From Neelides folsomi (Eukaryota > Arthropoda > Collembola > Neelipleona > Neelidae): a DNA stretch of 64,000 nucleotides. The stretch spans positions 62,001 to 126,000 of the forward strand of contig JAQGBZ010000052.1 in the NCBI GenBank assembly GCA_034687125.1, given 5' to 3'. Below, one piece after another: positions 1 through 13,798 of this stretch (positions are counted from its first letter, which is position 1; each line of letters opens with the position of its first letter). The notes beneath the pieces were generated by a model that saw only the letters and a list, made by a program, of their open reading frames with translations, did not search any database and was not told the origin of the DNA. The position numbers and the translations under genes are program-made.

Positions 1-3000
1 TATCCGTTAGCAAAAAATGAAGAATCAACCTCATGTGCAGTTAAAGATTGTTTTGTTTTAAGTAGCATGAATGATCTGATTGAGAACATTTATTTGAAAT
101 CGAGCCTTTGAGCTTGAAGCTGAATATTTTTTCACAGATCTGTAAGAATTTTGAGAAATTGTGCAAACATTCAGCTCATTTGTCCGCCTCTCTTTCTGTG
201 TGTAAACTTTCCCTTCCTTTGTGTCATAGCAAATGTGTCTTTCTTCTCACTCTCATTCATTATGGACTTATTGAGGTGATTATGAACATTTCACACGCTT
301 TTTACTCGCTAATATATTCATAAAACCATCATATAAATATCATACATTCATAGCACATAATACAGATGTATGTATGAATGCCATATTACTCCAATGAATG
401 ATCTAATATGATGACACAGCGGATTAGTTTATTTAACATTGTTTAACATCTTCAAACTTCCTATGTAAAAAATGAAAACTAAACTAGTTTTTATTTTTTT
501 ACAAGATTAACAAATAATTATTTAAATATATTCTTAAAATTTAAATAAGCAAGAAATTATGCATTTGTTATGCTAATTGTATCTAAAATTCAGAAACCTC
601 ATTCAGAAACACTTCAACTCACGCTTACATAAACTACACACATATCATTTTCATAAAAACAATTTAAAACCAGATATGACATAATGTTGTAAATAAATAG
701 CGTTTAGCTTCTTAACCATGATTTAATAATTGCGGGATAAATGAAAAGATCTTCATAAGCTGAAAGGGAAGTTAATTAAGGGCAAACAAACAAATTAAAT
801 GCAGAAAATGTAAAAGGCTCCACATTTAAGGTAAAATAGTTTGAATTCGTCATCGTGCAGTTTGCAATTTCCTTCTTTTTGGCTTTTTGGCTCTTCAATT
901 CATTTCTCCTTCTATTTACGTAAAGTCTTGGGTAAATTGGAAGGATCGGGTTTTTCACGCATTTGCCCTCCATGAGTTAAATGGGGGTCGTCGTATAAGT
1001 CGAAAAAGTACGGGGCTGAGTCTGCCAAGCGATGTCTAAAAGTAGCCGAAATTGCGGACGGGCTGCCGGTGAGGGAAGCCAAGTATTATTAAATGAGTAG
1101 ATTGTACACGGGCATAAATACAACGTCTCCTCGTACTTTGTAACATCCATCCTCCGTGAGAGAGAAATGCTGTAGAAGGGATATATATTTTACATATATT
1201 GTGTATATGTAAAATGTTAAGGCTCCATTCTCCTTCCCTCTCCGCCAGACTCCCAAAATAGGAGAGGAGCTCCTTATTTGGAGACTCGGGAAATTCGATG
1301 CCATGTGCTCCATGTGCTCTCGATTCTTCAACTTCCGGAACCCGCCCGGCTCCCATTTTCCCCCACCGCCCCATTTACCCCTCAAAGGAGGGGTTGAAAG
1401 ACCTGGAGACGTCGCAACCCGCCCGGGTAGCTGTAGAGAAAGGCGGGTCGTGGCAGGCGCCGTCTCCACCACACTCCACACAACTCATGAGAGAAATGCT
1501 CCGGGACTTTGCTGGAAGATTCCTAGTATTAATCCCATCATTAATAAGACAAACTCCCCTGTACCCCGCTACCCGAAACTCCCTTTTTTCACGTGGCTTT
1601 TCAATTCCTCAGCTTTTTGCAACCAAGGACTGTAATTATGGAGGAGGAACGACTCCAGGGTTTGAATGTTATTATCAAACTCATCATCTTGTCTCCTATG
1701 CAATTTGCCCAACATTTCCACCAATTACTGGATTTAAAATGACAGAGGCAGATATGACAAATGGAATATACATGGTTGATACTGTTGATAGCCAATTATT
1801 TACTTTACTTCCTGTAAAAATATTTAAATCAAGACTCAAAAATCTTTTTATACATATTCAAATCCCTAAATAAAAAGCTACATATAACATAAGTACTCTG
1901 TCAAGACTTGCAAAAAATGTCCTAAAATTGATTCTTAGCATTTTCATAAAAAAACGTCAATGTAATTATATATAAAAATTAATATTATGCCTGTATAACT
2001 TAACTTTTGATTAGCTTTTTCGTTTTGGTGGCAATTAGTACAGACATATTTAGCAAATTAAAACATTAGATACAAAGGTAACAAATACTTTCTACATAAT
2101 GTTACGAAGTATTATATGTTGGTATAATATACACATCAAAAATCCAAATAAGAACAAGGAAAAGAAAGAAGTTAAATAACAACAAATTGTTGATGAGCCA
2201 GAAAGAGAATCTCTTTAAAAAAGTAATTTAGTATTATGATCATACTATGGAAGCTAGGTCAAATACGACGCAGATGGTTCTAATCTGATAATAACCAATC
2301 TGTGAAATATTGCTTACAACTTATTAAAACTATTTTTTATGCTTCAATGCGTGGGCCGAGAGACACTGAGAAGTTGTGGAGAGCAACCTCCATTTTTTCC
2401 CTCGCAGTGCCACGACGGAATTCCATCCATTTGTAATTTCGATCGGGAGTCGTAAAAGGAGCCAAAGACGAAGACCATCAGCGGGAAACGACGCTTCAAA
2501 GGTCGCCCTTCTCATGATCTATTAACTTGAATGAACCCAGCAGGGAAGAAATGGAAAAAGTGTTTTATTCCTTCAACTCGTTGACGAGATAAATCCAAGA
2601 CACGTCACAAATGAATCAATTATTAGGAGAAAAACATTTCATTTCCTATCAAGTTCATATAAACAAATATCAATCATATTATTCTCTTGTATTGGAGCGA
2701 TATTCCAATGCTTGGAAAACATGATAAAATGTATCAATTACATAATAATCTTATCACAAAATAGTTTATTGTAATTACTTTACTTTCTTGTTTATGCTAA
2801 TAGTGACAATACGCGATAAAAAAGGCGACGTCTGGTTCCTAATAAGGTAGGGAATGGACAAGTTCATTTAACTATTTTACCCAATCGATCTAATTAAGTT
2901 TATAATGAGGTGAATGGTATTAAAATGAATCCTTAACTTTAAACTTGGGTCAAACTAGATCAGCCAGTTATGCTAAATAAGCATTTAAAAGGACTCGACT

Positions 3001-5934
3001 CACTTTTGGTGATTGCAAGTGTTTAAAAATTCTTTAATACTTTACAAGTATATTCTGTATATTTCTATAAAGTATGTAAAATACGATAGGATATATTCAC
3101 TGGAATCTTAGAATTCATTTATAAAAAACTGTCTTTATCTCCTGATTATATCCTATTGTACGGATACGATATGATGCATATGATAAAAATATTTTGAGAA
3201 TTAACATACTTTTACTTTTATTTATGACCTCTTTTGAGATCAATGATATATGAACATTAGCATACCTTTATAATCATTATCTATAGCTTTACCAAACTCT
3301 ACCTTGTTTTATATATAATACGTGTATTTTATAATACTGTATAAATACTTATATATAGTATAAACGTGTATTTATATATATAGGAATTTTATTTTTTAAG
3401 GATCATAAATATGGGATTTTGTATAGATTGTAAATATAGGATTGGATAAAGGCGTATGTGAAGATGTGAAGAAGAGTGATCTGTGAGTGTAGCCGTTTTG
3501 TGGTAATTGTTGCCCGTACGGGAGGTGTTCATTAAAAGTCTTGGTTTTCGCCCACGGTGTCCTTGTAAGGAAAGCTGTCGTTGTCACCTCTCCAGCCGCC
3601 GACTGGAAGAGTCACCGGACCCATTTCACCAAAATAGACACGTTCTCATTCAACTGCCCTTATAAGGACGCTGGAGCCCGGAAACCAACCAACAACTAAT
3701 TTATGAGACATTCATCCTTCCCAATAACAATTCAGACCCACAGCACCCATCAAATACGACACGCTCAATCTCACTTCATTAGAAAAACAAATGCCCATTT
3801 TTCATCTCTCTTCTTCAAATCATTCAACCATTATTAATAAATTCACATTTTATTCCCAAGCTAAAATAGTAAAAAATGTTATTGGGAAATGTTATTTGAA
3901 AATAAAACACACATCAGTGTAGAAATTTATTTATTCTAAAATTTATTTGCTTTATATCTTTTACTTTTCAATGATTTTTTTAAACTGGATGGAAATTTCC
4001 TTTTTGAAGAATTTTTACAGTTTGAAAATCAATAGATTCGTTAAGATAGGTATTTACATTTTCATTTCATTTCATTTTGATTGGGCGTATGTATAATGTA
4101 AGTAATATGAAATATGTAAATAATAAATAACTGACGTTCACTTTGTATTTTCTTTATTTTATAAAATTCAAATAAAGTTCAATTTATAAAATTAAAGATT
4201 TTTCCATTTAATATGCATATTGTAATATATCGCCTGTATTATTGATGTATCAGGTAGCTTATTATTAATATAAACATGCTATAAATATAGTTAAGTATAA
4301 TCAATAGATTTGAAAATATTTGGTAGTGTTTTTGATATTCACTTCAAATGTCACCAATACAAGTCAAGTCAAGTCGAAATGGTTTAAATTGTTTTAATAT
4401 TTTGTTAGCAATTGATTGTCTATTTTATTCGACAATATCAATGCCTTATTGTGTCTTATTATTCAATTTGAACTTTTGAACCTTTTCATGTACAAAGATG
4501 TAGGATGGCCTTTTATCGGAAGATTTCAATAGTCTTTTATAGTAACTTTCAGTTAATTTATGACTATACTAAAACACTTTATCTTTGTCATTAATCTTAA
4601 AATAGGATTGACTTATTTCAATTTGAGTTAAGATTTGAAGATTTCCTATCTTTTATATTAATATTTTTTTATTATAAAGAGTGTTTTGAAAAAAGTATAA
4701 ACCGTTAAATTGTTAACTTTAGACACCATTTCAATACACAATACAATAGTGGAAATATACCAAATGGCATGTATTTAGATAGTGGAGATGACATCAAGAA
4801 CTTAATAAGAATAATGAAATTGATCATAGTAAATAAAATTTACAATTGGAAAAATGCAGGAAACCATTTAGAATCGTGATGGGCGTTTTGACCTTTAAAG
4901 CAAAAGTTACATCTACCTATTTCTAACTTAAAGTGATCAATACAGTACATATAGGTAGTGCCAAAAGAAATTATCTGTCAGAATAATAAAATACACTAAA
5001 CTTAAATATAATAGATAAAATATTAAATCATCGACTAGCAATCTGATGATGATAATTATTGATTTGATACATATTGAATGACCAAATATATAAACTTTAT
5101 AAAAAATATTTACTAGCATCCTTATCTAATAAACATAATGTACATATTGTATTTTGGTAATAAATGTTTGTGTAAATTAATTTTTCTACATTATAATTTT
5201 ACAAGTGTTGGATTGTTATAAAAATACAAAACTGAATAAATGTTTAATGACAATGAATTGCATCATTTGTTGAATGTGTAAATATTGAAGGATAATTCAG
5301 GAGCAGATTGATTATTATGAGGGAACTCAATCGATATTCATTCTGTAACTTGAATACTTGAGCAGAGTGGAATTGGAAACTTAAAAACTAATTTGAAATT
5401 GTCATTTGATTTCAATGTCGCAGTCACTTAAAACTATCAAGTTGAAAGTAAACGGCGCAGGGCGAAGGGAAGTTAATTAAAAGATAAAAGTTACATAAGT
5501 TTAATGTTATTTTATAACACTAAAAGATTGGAAATGAAATGCCTTGAGTTAAATAAGCTTCATAGTTCATAGTGTAGATAGCAAATTAGTAAAGATGTAA
5601 AGAATTAATTTTTCAGATGAAGGGCCGAATAAGTATCCATACAAGGTTTAATAGAGAATTAATTGAAAATGTTAGTATGTGTTAAAGCAATAGAATTTGA
5701 TAGTTTTATTAGAATAAAGCACTTAATTGTCACATTTAAAGAACGTTTTATTGGGGATATTTAATGTAGAAGAAACCAAAGCCGTGAGAGTAAATAAATT
5801 AAATAATATAGACAGAGGAGAAGCGGAGTTAATGCCGTTGTTGTTGTTGTAGTTGTAAGTCTCAGCTTTTGGCCGAAGATCGTCACCTGTGGTTTGAAAT
5901 TTTATAACTCAGCTCTTCCTCCATCGGTAGTTAG
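1..5934. other. Intergenic region, no gene recognised
   Basis: Mostly AT-rich sequence with no open frame that resembles a known protein and no consistent exon chain. Two GC-richer islets stand out, about 950-1650 and 3440-3680. The first carries overlapping open frames on both strands (about 1036-1481 minus, 1298-1873 plus). They look like low-stop GC-rich DNA rather than genes: low-complexity Pro/Ser/Arg content, no family motif, both strands open. They could be promoter or enhancer elements or noncoding first exons. Confidence 0.5.
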
Positions 5935-8507
5935 TCAGGAAGACTCACTTGACAAGTGCATATATCTTGCAGTGAACACCCGCAATATCCGATTCAAATT
6001 GTCAATGGTTTCAAAGTCAAGAGCATCCTTATTGTCCGCTTCCGTATGCCACTCTTTTGGAAAGGGGACAGGAATCATGTGAACGATGTCGACTCCCCGA
6101 TGCAGAAAAGGAATATGATCGTCCTCCACTCCAGAAAAACTATTCTGGGCCTTGAAGATGGAATTGCCGAAAGAGCTTCCGGTCCAGTAACTCGACCGCC
6201 GGAGATCCTGTTCCGCTCCCACAAAATGGGAATAAAGATGGGACGTCTCTTGGAAGAAAGAATAAAACTTTGGTCCTTTTACTCCCAACAGATCCAGCAG
6301 AACCATCACGTCCTGTCATAATCATAAAAAAAGTTTTTCATTCTCTTATTACACCCTTTTTATATATTACAACTTGATCAAACTTATTTACTATGCATTG
6401 GAAATTTTATAATGATCGAATCTATTCAAGATCAAGTTATAATAGATAATAATCTTTGTTATATCTATTCCCAAACTTAGTGAAATTCTATCTATTCAAT
6501 CTATCATCGGGTTTTAGTCTTTTTAGTTTACTTTTAGACTTTTATAGCCCCTCAACGAGGCTGAATATATTTTATCAAGTGGCGGCGGAAAGGGATTCAT
6601 TTCCTCTCGTCTTTAATGGGCATTGATGGGTTTTTTACCATCCGATTGAGCTCCGTCGTGCCTTCCTTGTTATTGGGCGGGTAAAGGGTTTTCTCCCATT
6701 TTTCTGCCAGGTGCCGGGAGCCATAAAGTGAGTCGGTGGGACTCCATGCGCGGAAGGCTTCTTCTCCGTCGAAGAAGATCAGTTGGAGTGTCACATTGTG
6801 GGAATTGTCACGATGGTCGCGAAGAGGACCTTGGAGACTCTTTGCCAAATGGAGGAGCATAGCACAAGGAACTGAAAGAGAAGGACACATTTTTTATGGC
6901 ACCCAAACTATCATTTTCATCATGTCAGTCGCGTTTTCTCCCATCCAGGAAGATTTATTTTATAAGGAAGCGGAAAAAGAGCCGCGGGCTCTTGGGATTC
7001 TTCATGATCAATATTTGCATCTCCATTAAGGCACTCTTTCTTTGTGTTGACATTGTTCATTCAATTGCCACACATTGGATGGATTTGGCAACTTAGAATT
7101 TGCATATTTTGATAACGTTGTATTTACCTGCACTATCCGTTGCCCCAATGAAGACGTATTCTCGGGTGTATTTAGAATCGTAGTGGCAGGCAAGGACCAA
7201 TCTGCAAATAGATATAACTTAAATTGAACGGTAATAAATTTACAAATTGAATTGACATCATTTGCATTTTCTAGCACGTTGTGTATATTGGTTATTTGAC
7301 TTATTTGTTAATTGTTAAAGCAAGATGGTTATACAAGATAGAAATCAAAAAATGAATGATGGGATGAAAATCGAAGTTTATTCTTAAAGTAAAAAATACG
7401 AAATATTAAATAAATGTTTACTCTCAACATTTTAAAAAAAAGTTATGATAATAAAATAATCTTTATTTTTCATTTGATAGATCTCTTGAAATTGGCATTT
7501 ATATTTGATCAATTTTAATAGCTCCAATAACCGAATTGAAATATTGAATTATAAGATTTTAATACTAATGTGTGTAGATTCGCTTTAATAATTTCGTACA
7601 AAATAGTACAGTAGATTGTAATATTATCAATTATCACAGTCAATGTCGTTAAAATGTAGCTATTTTAATTATTATTGGAAATTTAATTTTATGGAACAAA
7701 TTTGTAATTTCTGGGTAATAATATTTACCTTCGTGGAGTGTATGGATTGAGTGTGGCGATAATGTTCTCAAATGGTTTTTTCCCATGTGGTGTTTGCGCT
7801 TCGAACTGATCGGTTTCGATATGCCAATCAAGTTTTTGAAGGTTCTCAATTATGTACTAAAATCATAATAATGAATGTAATAAATAATAATCAAATCCCA
7901 ATATTTACATTTAAACACAAGTAAAATTATACAAATTAAATTATTCATCTCTGAATAAAGTAAAGTTGATTAAATTAATTCATAACAAAATCCCAATTCA
8001 CCTTTCTAACAGCTGCATTATTCGGAGTACCAGAAACTCTTGGGATTAATAAAGGGTCGAGTAAATCCTCAAAGCTCTCTTTGGTTTCCCTCAAAGCTAA
8101 ATCTTTGAACTCGTCAGACTGTAAATTTTTCATCCTGTGTGTATACTGAAATATAAAATAAAATGAATTTGAAAAAAGGAAACAGCCCGCACTACTATGA
8201 TTTCTTTCCTAATTAAATGATTAATTTGAAAATGAATAATATAAAAAACAACTTTAAAATAATCAATATTTACAAATCTTTAATAAAAATCATTAACTTT
8301 GTCATTTGAATAAATTGTAATCTTATAAATAATTTCTAATTCTAGTCAAAAATCATAAATATAATCCGATTAATCAAATATTGTAAAAATATAAATTGTA
8401 CTATAAATAATAAAATCTTTTACCTTTTCTTGAATCCATTTCGTCTGCTGTCCCGAAATTTCAATTACAATTAGCAGGACAAAGAATAAATACAGTCGGG
8501 AGAACAT
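5935..8507 (-). CDS. QPCT: Glutaminyl-peptide cyclotransferase, secreted
   Basis: Zinc-dependent enzyme that cyclises N-terminal Gln (or Glu) of secreted peptides to pyroglutamate, in the secretory pathway or outside the cell. Six coding exons join in phase: 8507-8424, 8145-8002, 7856-7729, 7201-7128, 6871-6639, 6312-5935, giving 346 residues, the usual length. The first exon begins with a hydrophobic signal peptide ([19 protein letters not shown]). Zinc ligands seen by comparison with the human family: Asp141 in GATDSA, Glu181 in FFDGEEAF (Glu180 being the catalytic acid), and His310 in KEWHTEADN. The VEDDHIPF motif near 283 is also intact. All catalytic residues are present, so activity is expected. 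Exon 4 encodes the LACHYDSKY strand. No splice site is unusual. The region upstream (8.6-9.05 kb) is GC-richer and may hold the promoter. Confidence 0.93.
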
Positions 8508-11500
8508 TTCGAGTAAATTCCAATTTGGAATTGGAATTCTCAAAACCAAACTGAAAGAAAATGAGAAAATGGGTCAAAAAAAGCTGGTCGGTTCAAAAGT
8601 GCCTCTCCAGACCTTCGCACTCCGAATGGCAAAGAGTAACGAAAGTGAAGGAAATTAAATGATCGACAACTTTGGATTTTATTCAATGTTGCAGAAACGG
8701 AGGACCGTGAGATTTGGCGTATCTTTGTGGGAGCTTGACGTCAAGAGGGAATGATGAGGGAATTGGCACAACACCCAGCAGCAGTACAAAATCCATTCAC
8801 TCTCATCAGCAAAATCCTCCCACACTTTCCCTCATCGTGGGCGAATTCTCCCCAATTCCCACAAATCCCTTTCCATGGAAGTTTACACAAACTCCAGAAC
8901 TTCCACAGTCTCCAGAGCTGAACCATCACAATCTCCAGCTCTCTGGAGATTCCACCAACATCCGTTAAAATGGTCCATTAATCTCACAAATGAGTTCATT
9001 GGGGTTGATGAAGGTCTGGATGCAACCGCAATTGCAGACAATAACCCCCAAATTCTCATTCCTCTTCATTAAAATAAACCCTAAAATAATAAAAATAAAA
9101 TTCATTCTGTCACTTTCCTTCTCACGTTATTTCCCATTCTGTATGAACTACAGATACACATACATAAGTATAACATCCTATTTATATATACGCATTGTAT
9201 CATTGTACATATTTGTCTGTTTATATAACAGTATAACATAGTCGGTTCTTGTGATTCTTTTGGATGGAATAAATGAAATCTCGTTCCTCCCACTCATATT
9301 AATTCCAGTAAGAATCCCACACACTTTCTACCACAAACTTCCTTCCATGAAATTCTCATAAATCCAAAGATCCTTTATACGTTTAGTTAAAAAGTTCTTA
9401 TAAGTACTGATATTAACTGTGTGTGTTCTAAAGTGCTGTTTACTTATAAATATAATTCATTCTTCAATTATTACATTCGAATACAATACTCACATGAATA
9501 TGATTGTTTGATGATGGTTATTATCAAAATTATATTATCTTAAAATAGTAAAGTATTCTATAGGTCTATTAAGTTAGAGACAGATTTAGATCAATCGATC
9601 TATAATTTCTTTAATGTGCTTTTCTCAAATTCCTCTCACAACTCTTCTCAAATTGCCTGTCTTCATCGCATAGATTTAAGGTTCATGGAGGAGAAAGCGC
9701 ATTTCTCACGGGAGGAGTGACAAGAAGAACGTGGACGAAATGATCAAATCTACTCATCAACATTCCCTTTTGATCATATAATACTTAAAAATGGGCGTTT
9801 AAATACTTTTATCCAGTTATAGCAGTTCAGCTAATCGATTAAAAACAAAAATATAAATGGAAGCATCTACTTGTAGATACAATGATAAAGTTTGGAATGT
9901 TAATATACGAGGATAATATGATAATATATTCGTAATTTAATACCTATAAAAATGTGTGTGTAAGCCCTAGTATTTGAATTATTCTAGGTAGATCTTATAG
10001 AAAAATGTCTTGTATTGTAATGATACATCGTGCATATAGTATGTAGTAAATTAACGCTTGATTCTAATGAGTGTTTGGCCATTCCAAGAGAAAGGAGGAA
10101 TGGATTAGAAAAATGCTATTAAAATGCTATGATATGATGAGATTTTAATCCGAAATGAGATCATGGTAGAACAAAATAAATATTTCGTTATGAATATAAT
10201 TTATGTATTATTTATTCTCTTCGTTAGTGAATTAAATATACAAGAGTAAACTTTGGATAATGATAATTCCTCTGTAATTTGTATCTTTATTAATTGATTA
10301 TATTTATGTAAATTAGAGAATTGTAACCAACAAATTAATAGGTGGAAAGAAAATAAAATTCATTATAGACAAGATACTGACATTGAGCGACTACAATATT
10401 ATATGTAAAAGAAAATTAATCAAAATATCATCAAAAATAGTCAAAGTAAGCCTTGCATGAATATCAAGAACTAACATATTAAAAAATAATAATTGTTATA
10501 ATCAAAATTTTGTATTATTAGGTAATAACGAACGAATTAATAATGTGGGAAGAATATAAAATTCACTACATATTATAGACAAAATACTGAGTGACTACAT
10601 TTGAATAAATTATGTATTATAATTTATTCTAATTTTAATTCATATTATTTAATACATTTAATACTATACAAATAGGTATTAAATTGTCACATTTTAAATG
10701 CGAAGAAATTGCGCTTTGAAAAATATGGTCTTGTAAATGAATGTGATACGCTGGTCGAATACGGTCATGGCGTTCAATCGGGAATACTTTACTTTATGTA
10801 GCAAACTAATGCTGAAATGCTTAAATCGTTATTGAACGACAGGCACTGATGAGTAACGTTTGAATTTGTCGTTTTCTTTCCTGTCGTTTCATGTTCAAAA
10901 ATATGAAAAGTCGTCGTCGTCTGGCATAGCATAGGAGAAAAAGCTCGGTCATGCGATAGAACAAAGTCCATGCCAAATTAGTCATCAACGATTGTTAAGC
11001 TCAAAGTACAATTGTCGAAGCGTTCAGTGAAATAGCCGTCGGGTCGGTACTATGTATGTCGTGTAAATTGGTTTGCGAAGCTGTCGAAGTGCGTTTGCAG
11101 CGCTGTATTGAATAAAATGGAATTCATGTCCCATATTACATTGGTGCTCTTATTCTATTGTGTATAGAAAATATTAATTCATATTTGAATAAGAAAAATA
11201 ATTTCAAAAAGTAGTTAAGTATACTTTATAACTAAACATCAGCATCGTAATAAAAGTACATTTATTGTAATATGTAAGGTTTAGGTAAAGTATTGTAAAA
11301 AATATTTAGACACAATATTAGAATGATTACCATAAAATTCATTGCCATTTCTGTATAAGTTCATTTCATTAGTTTGTAAATTACATATTTTTCATGCGTT
11401 TAATGTATTCACATATGCCTAAATATTATTTATCCTTCAGATTATAAGGTATGTAAAGTGTTTATGGTTTCATTGGAATGAGACGGTCAGGAGAATCGAA

Positions 11501-11782
11501 CATTTGCTCCTCGCGCATTTCCCTATCCCTATGGGAGCAAACAATAACAGAAGATTAACTCACATTACAAGTGTAACTCTTTTACTCATTCACTGTAGAA
11601 ATTTTTCATGTATAAAATCATAACAAATTGAAATCTAAAATACAATAATTTACCTAATTAAATGCCAATGAGTGAATGGAGTGAAAAGTGATTAAATTAT
11701 TTATATTCAATTAATAGGAAGTGAGAAGCATAAATAATAAATAAATAAAATGAAACCTTTCCCCAATTGATCTTTTAACTTC
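8508..11782. other. Intergenic region, no gene recognised
   Basis: Between the divergent QPCT and ARL13-like genes. A GC-richer patch at about 8690-9070 sits just upstream of QPCT and has open frames in several phases without family similarity; it fits a promoter-proximal region. A second patch of mixed composition lies at about 10730-11130 and contains short open frames on the minus strand that I do not recognise. The rest is AT-rich filler. Confidence 0.45.
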
Positions 11783-13133
11783 ATGGGCAACGCGATCCGA
11801 GTAGGGATCGTCAGGGTTGGGCTTCAAATTAACAAACTGCTCCTGAGAAGAAGACACCGAAAGAAAGCCATCACAATCCTCTTACTAGGCCTTCAAAAGA
11901 CAGGGAAAACAACAATAAGCTTAAGAATTTCAGGAAAAAATAAACCATTTGTGCCTGATCCCAAATACATTCAGACGAAGGGATTCAACACGACAGAGAT
12001 TCCTTATAGGAGAAACGTCACAATCAATCTCCATGACCTAGGAGGACATGAATCAATCCGGGTAAATGAATATTTAAAAATTAACAATAGATTAGATTAT
12101 TAAATAAAATGTTATTTTATACTAACCGATCTTTTCTCTTACTTAATTAGTCTCACTATCATAAATAATAAATTAGTCACTCAAACTCAGGTATAACTTT
12201 TATAAATAATAAACATTTCTTTTATAGGAACTTTGGACTCATTATTTGACCGACGCTCATGGTTTCATCTTTGTAGTGGACACATCCTGTTCTGAAGAAG
12301 AACTCCTAATTTGCTCTAGAGTATTTCAAGACCTCTTGAGAGAAGGACGCGTAAAGCGGAAACCCATCCTCATGCTCCTCAACAAACAAGACATAGAAAA
12401 TGGTCTAACAGAAGGAGAAATCATTCAAAGGATGGATTTGCTCCGTTTGGTTAACTCCGCCCGTTGTCTCACTCGGGTCGAAACTTGTTGTGCCATCGGG
12501 GACAAAAAGTCAGTTGGTGGGATTTCCGAAGGTTTTAACTGGCTCGTCAAATTTATCATTATGCAATATGAGGAATTGAGCGAGCGAGTCATGGGCGACA
12601 TTATGGAGGAAAAAGAAGCAATTAAGTCGAGGTCAAATTACGTGTCAAATGTCTCAAATGTCTTGAGCGAAGCCTCTACGGTTGATTTCCACAAAGAGAG
12701 ACTTCCCCCTGATGGAGGAAATGCCGAGGACGTAGGCGAAGGTGTTGAAAATCCGGCCTTCCTTCCAGATGAAAATATCCCGGTTATTCGGAAACTCCCA
12801 GAGTTGAAGGACCGGAAGGCCAAATTGGCCTTTGAACCTCCGGAGGAAATCATGATGGTGACGACGAAAGTGATGGTGCATGGTAAAGATTCCCATAATA
12901 AGAAAGATGACCTGAGTGATGTGAGTGGAAAAGAAGAGGAGAAAATGGTCAAAGATCCATATCCCGTTCCTGTGAGCAAATCAAAGCCAAGTGGATTTTC
13001 CGTGCTGAAGAGAAAGAACAAAACTGCTCCTTGCAATGATGATGATTTCTCTCAAAGTGAGAAAACAAAGAAGGACAACGACAAGACAATTCATTCAAAG
13101 ACAAATGAAAATATGAATGAGGAATTAAGTTAA
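11783..13133 (+). CDS. ARL13-like ARF-family small GTPase
   Basis: Two exons, 11783-12061 and 12228-13133, phase 0, 394 residues. The N-terminal GTPase domain has the P-loop GLQKTGKT (36-43), the switch II motif DLGGHE (85-90), FVVD near 108, and NKQD (145-148). The sequence after it (LxRLVNSARCL..VETC.AI) follows ARL13B closely. A long charged C-terminal tail of about 190 residues follows, rich in Lys/Glu/Ser, with NIPVIRKLPELK as a possible counterpart of the tail motifs of ARL13B. ARL13B acts in cilia as exchange factor for ARL3 and is membrane-anchored. Here position 2 is Gly (MGNAIR), but the N-terminal Cys pair palmitoylated in vertebrate ARL13B is not visible. The catalytic Gln of switch II is replaced by His (vertebrate ARL13B has Gly), so intrinsic GTPase activity is probably low. 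ARL13A versus ARL13B cannot be decided. Confidence 0.8.
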
Positions 13134-13798
13134 GATTTCCTACAAACTAATTCTAGGATTTGTATCATGTCATTTTATCTCGCTTTCTCTCCAAAATTAA
13201 TCAATAACCTTTTTAAGTGTTTTACCTATTTAAATATTCATCGCAATTTTATTAATCTTTAACTTCTTTACTATTTACTAAAGTGTTAAATATTAGTTTT
13301 CAAATTAAAGTAGGTATGTGTGTATGTAAATAAAATTTCAATGTGTAACAGTAATGTAGTAGTGTGATACAAGTGATTTTAAATAAAAAAAGACAACTTA
13401 ACAATCTTTAAATTTGGTTTAATTCTTATTTTAATTCTAATTATGAAAATTCAAAATTAAGCACAAATCATAATCATAAATCATCAACACAAATTCATTT
13501 TAATCACAATTCAAGATAAAGTTTCACTGTGAAATCTTGTTCAATTTCCACTCGGTGAATAAGCGAATTTAATCAATAATACACAGACTAAATCTTGAAT
13601 GAAACTTTCCTCTATCTTTCCTTGCTTCAAAATATTTTTACTTTATATACAAATTAATAATCGTTAATTTAATGTTGTTTCGAATCTCCAATTAACATTT
13701 AAGATTGAATTGTTCATTAACATTTATATAAAGAATTTTATTGGATAAGGAGATAAGATAGATTTAAGCTTGTCAATTGCGGTCTTATACCTTTAATA
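13134..13798. other. Short intergenic spacer
   Basis: AT-rich spacer between the ARL13-like gene and MRPS7, with several AATAAA-like motifs just after the ARL13-like stop codon that could serve 3' end formation. Nothing else seen. Confidence 0.4.

Noticed and set aside
1036-1873. Overlapping open frames of 110-191 residues on both strands
   Set aside because: Both strands open together in a GC-rich islet, low-complexity products, no conserved motif and no partner exons.
8714-9072. Plus and minus open frames upstream of QPCT
   Set aside because: Pro/Ser/His-rich products without family features; better explained as promoter-proximal GC-rich DNA.
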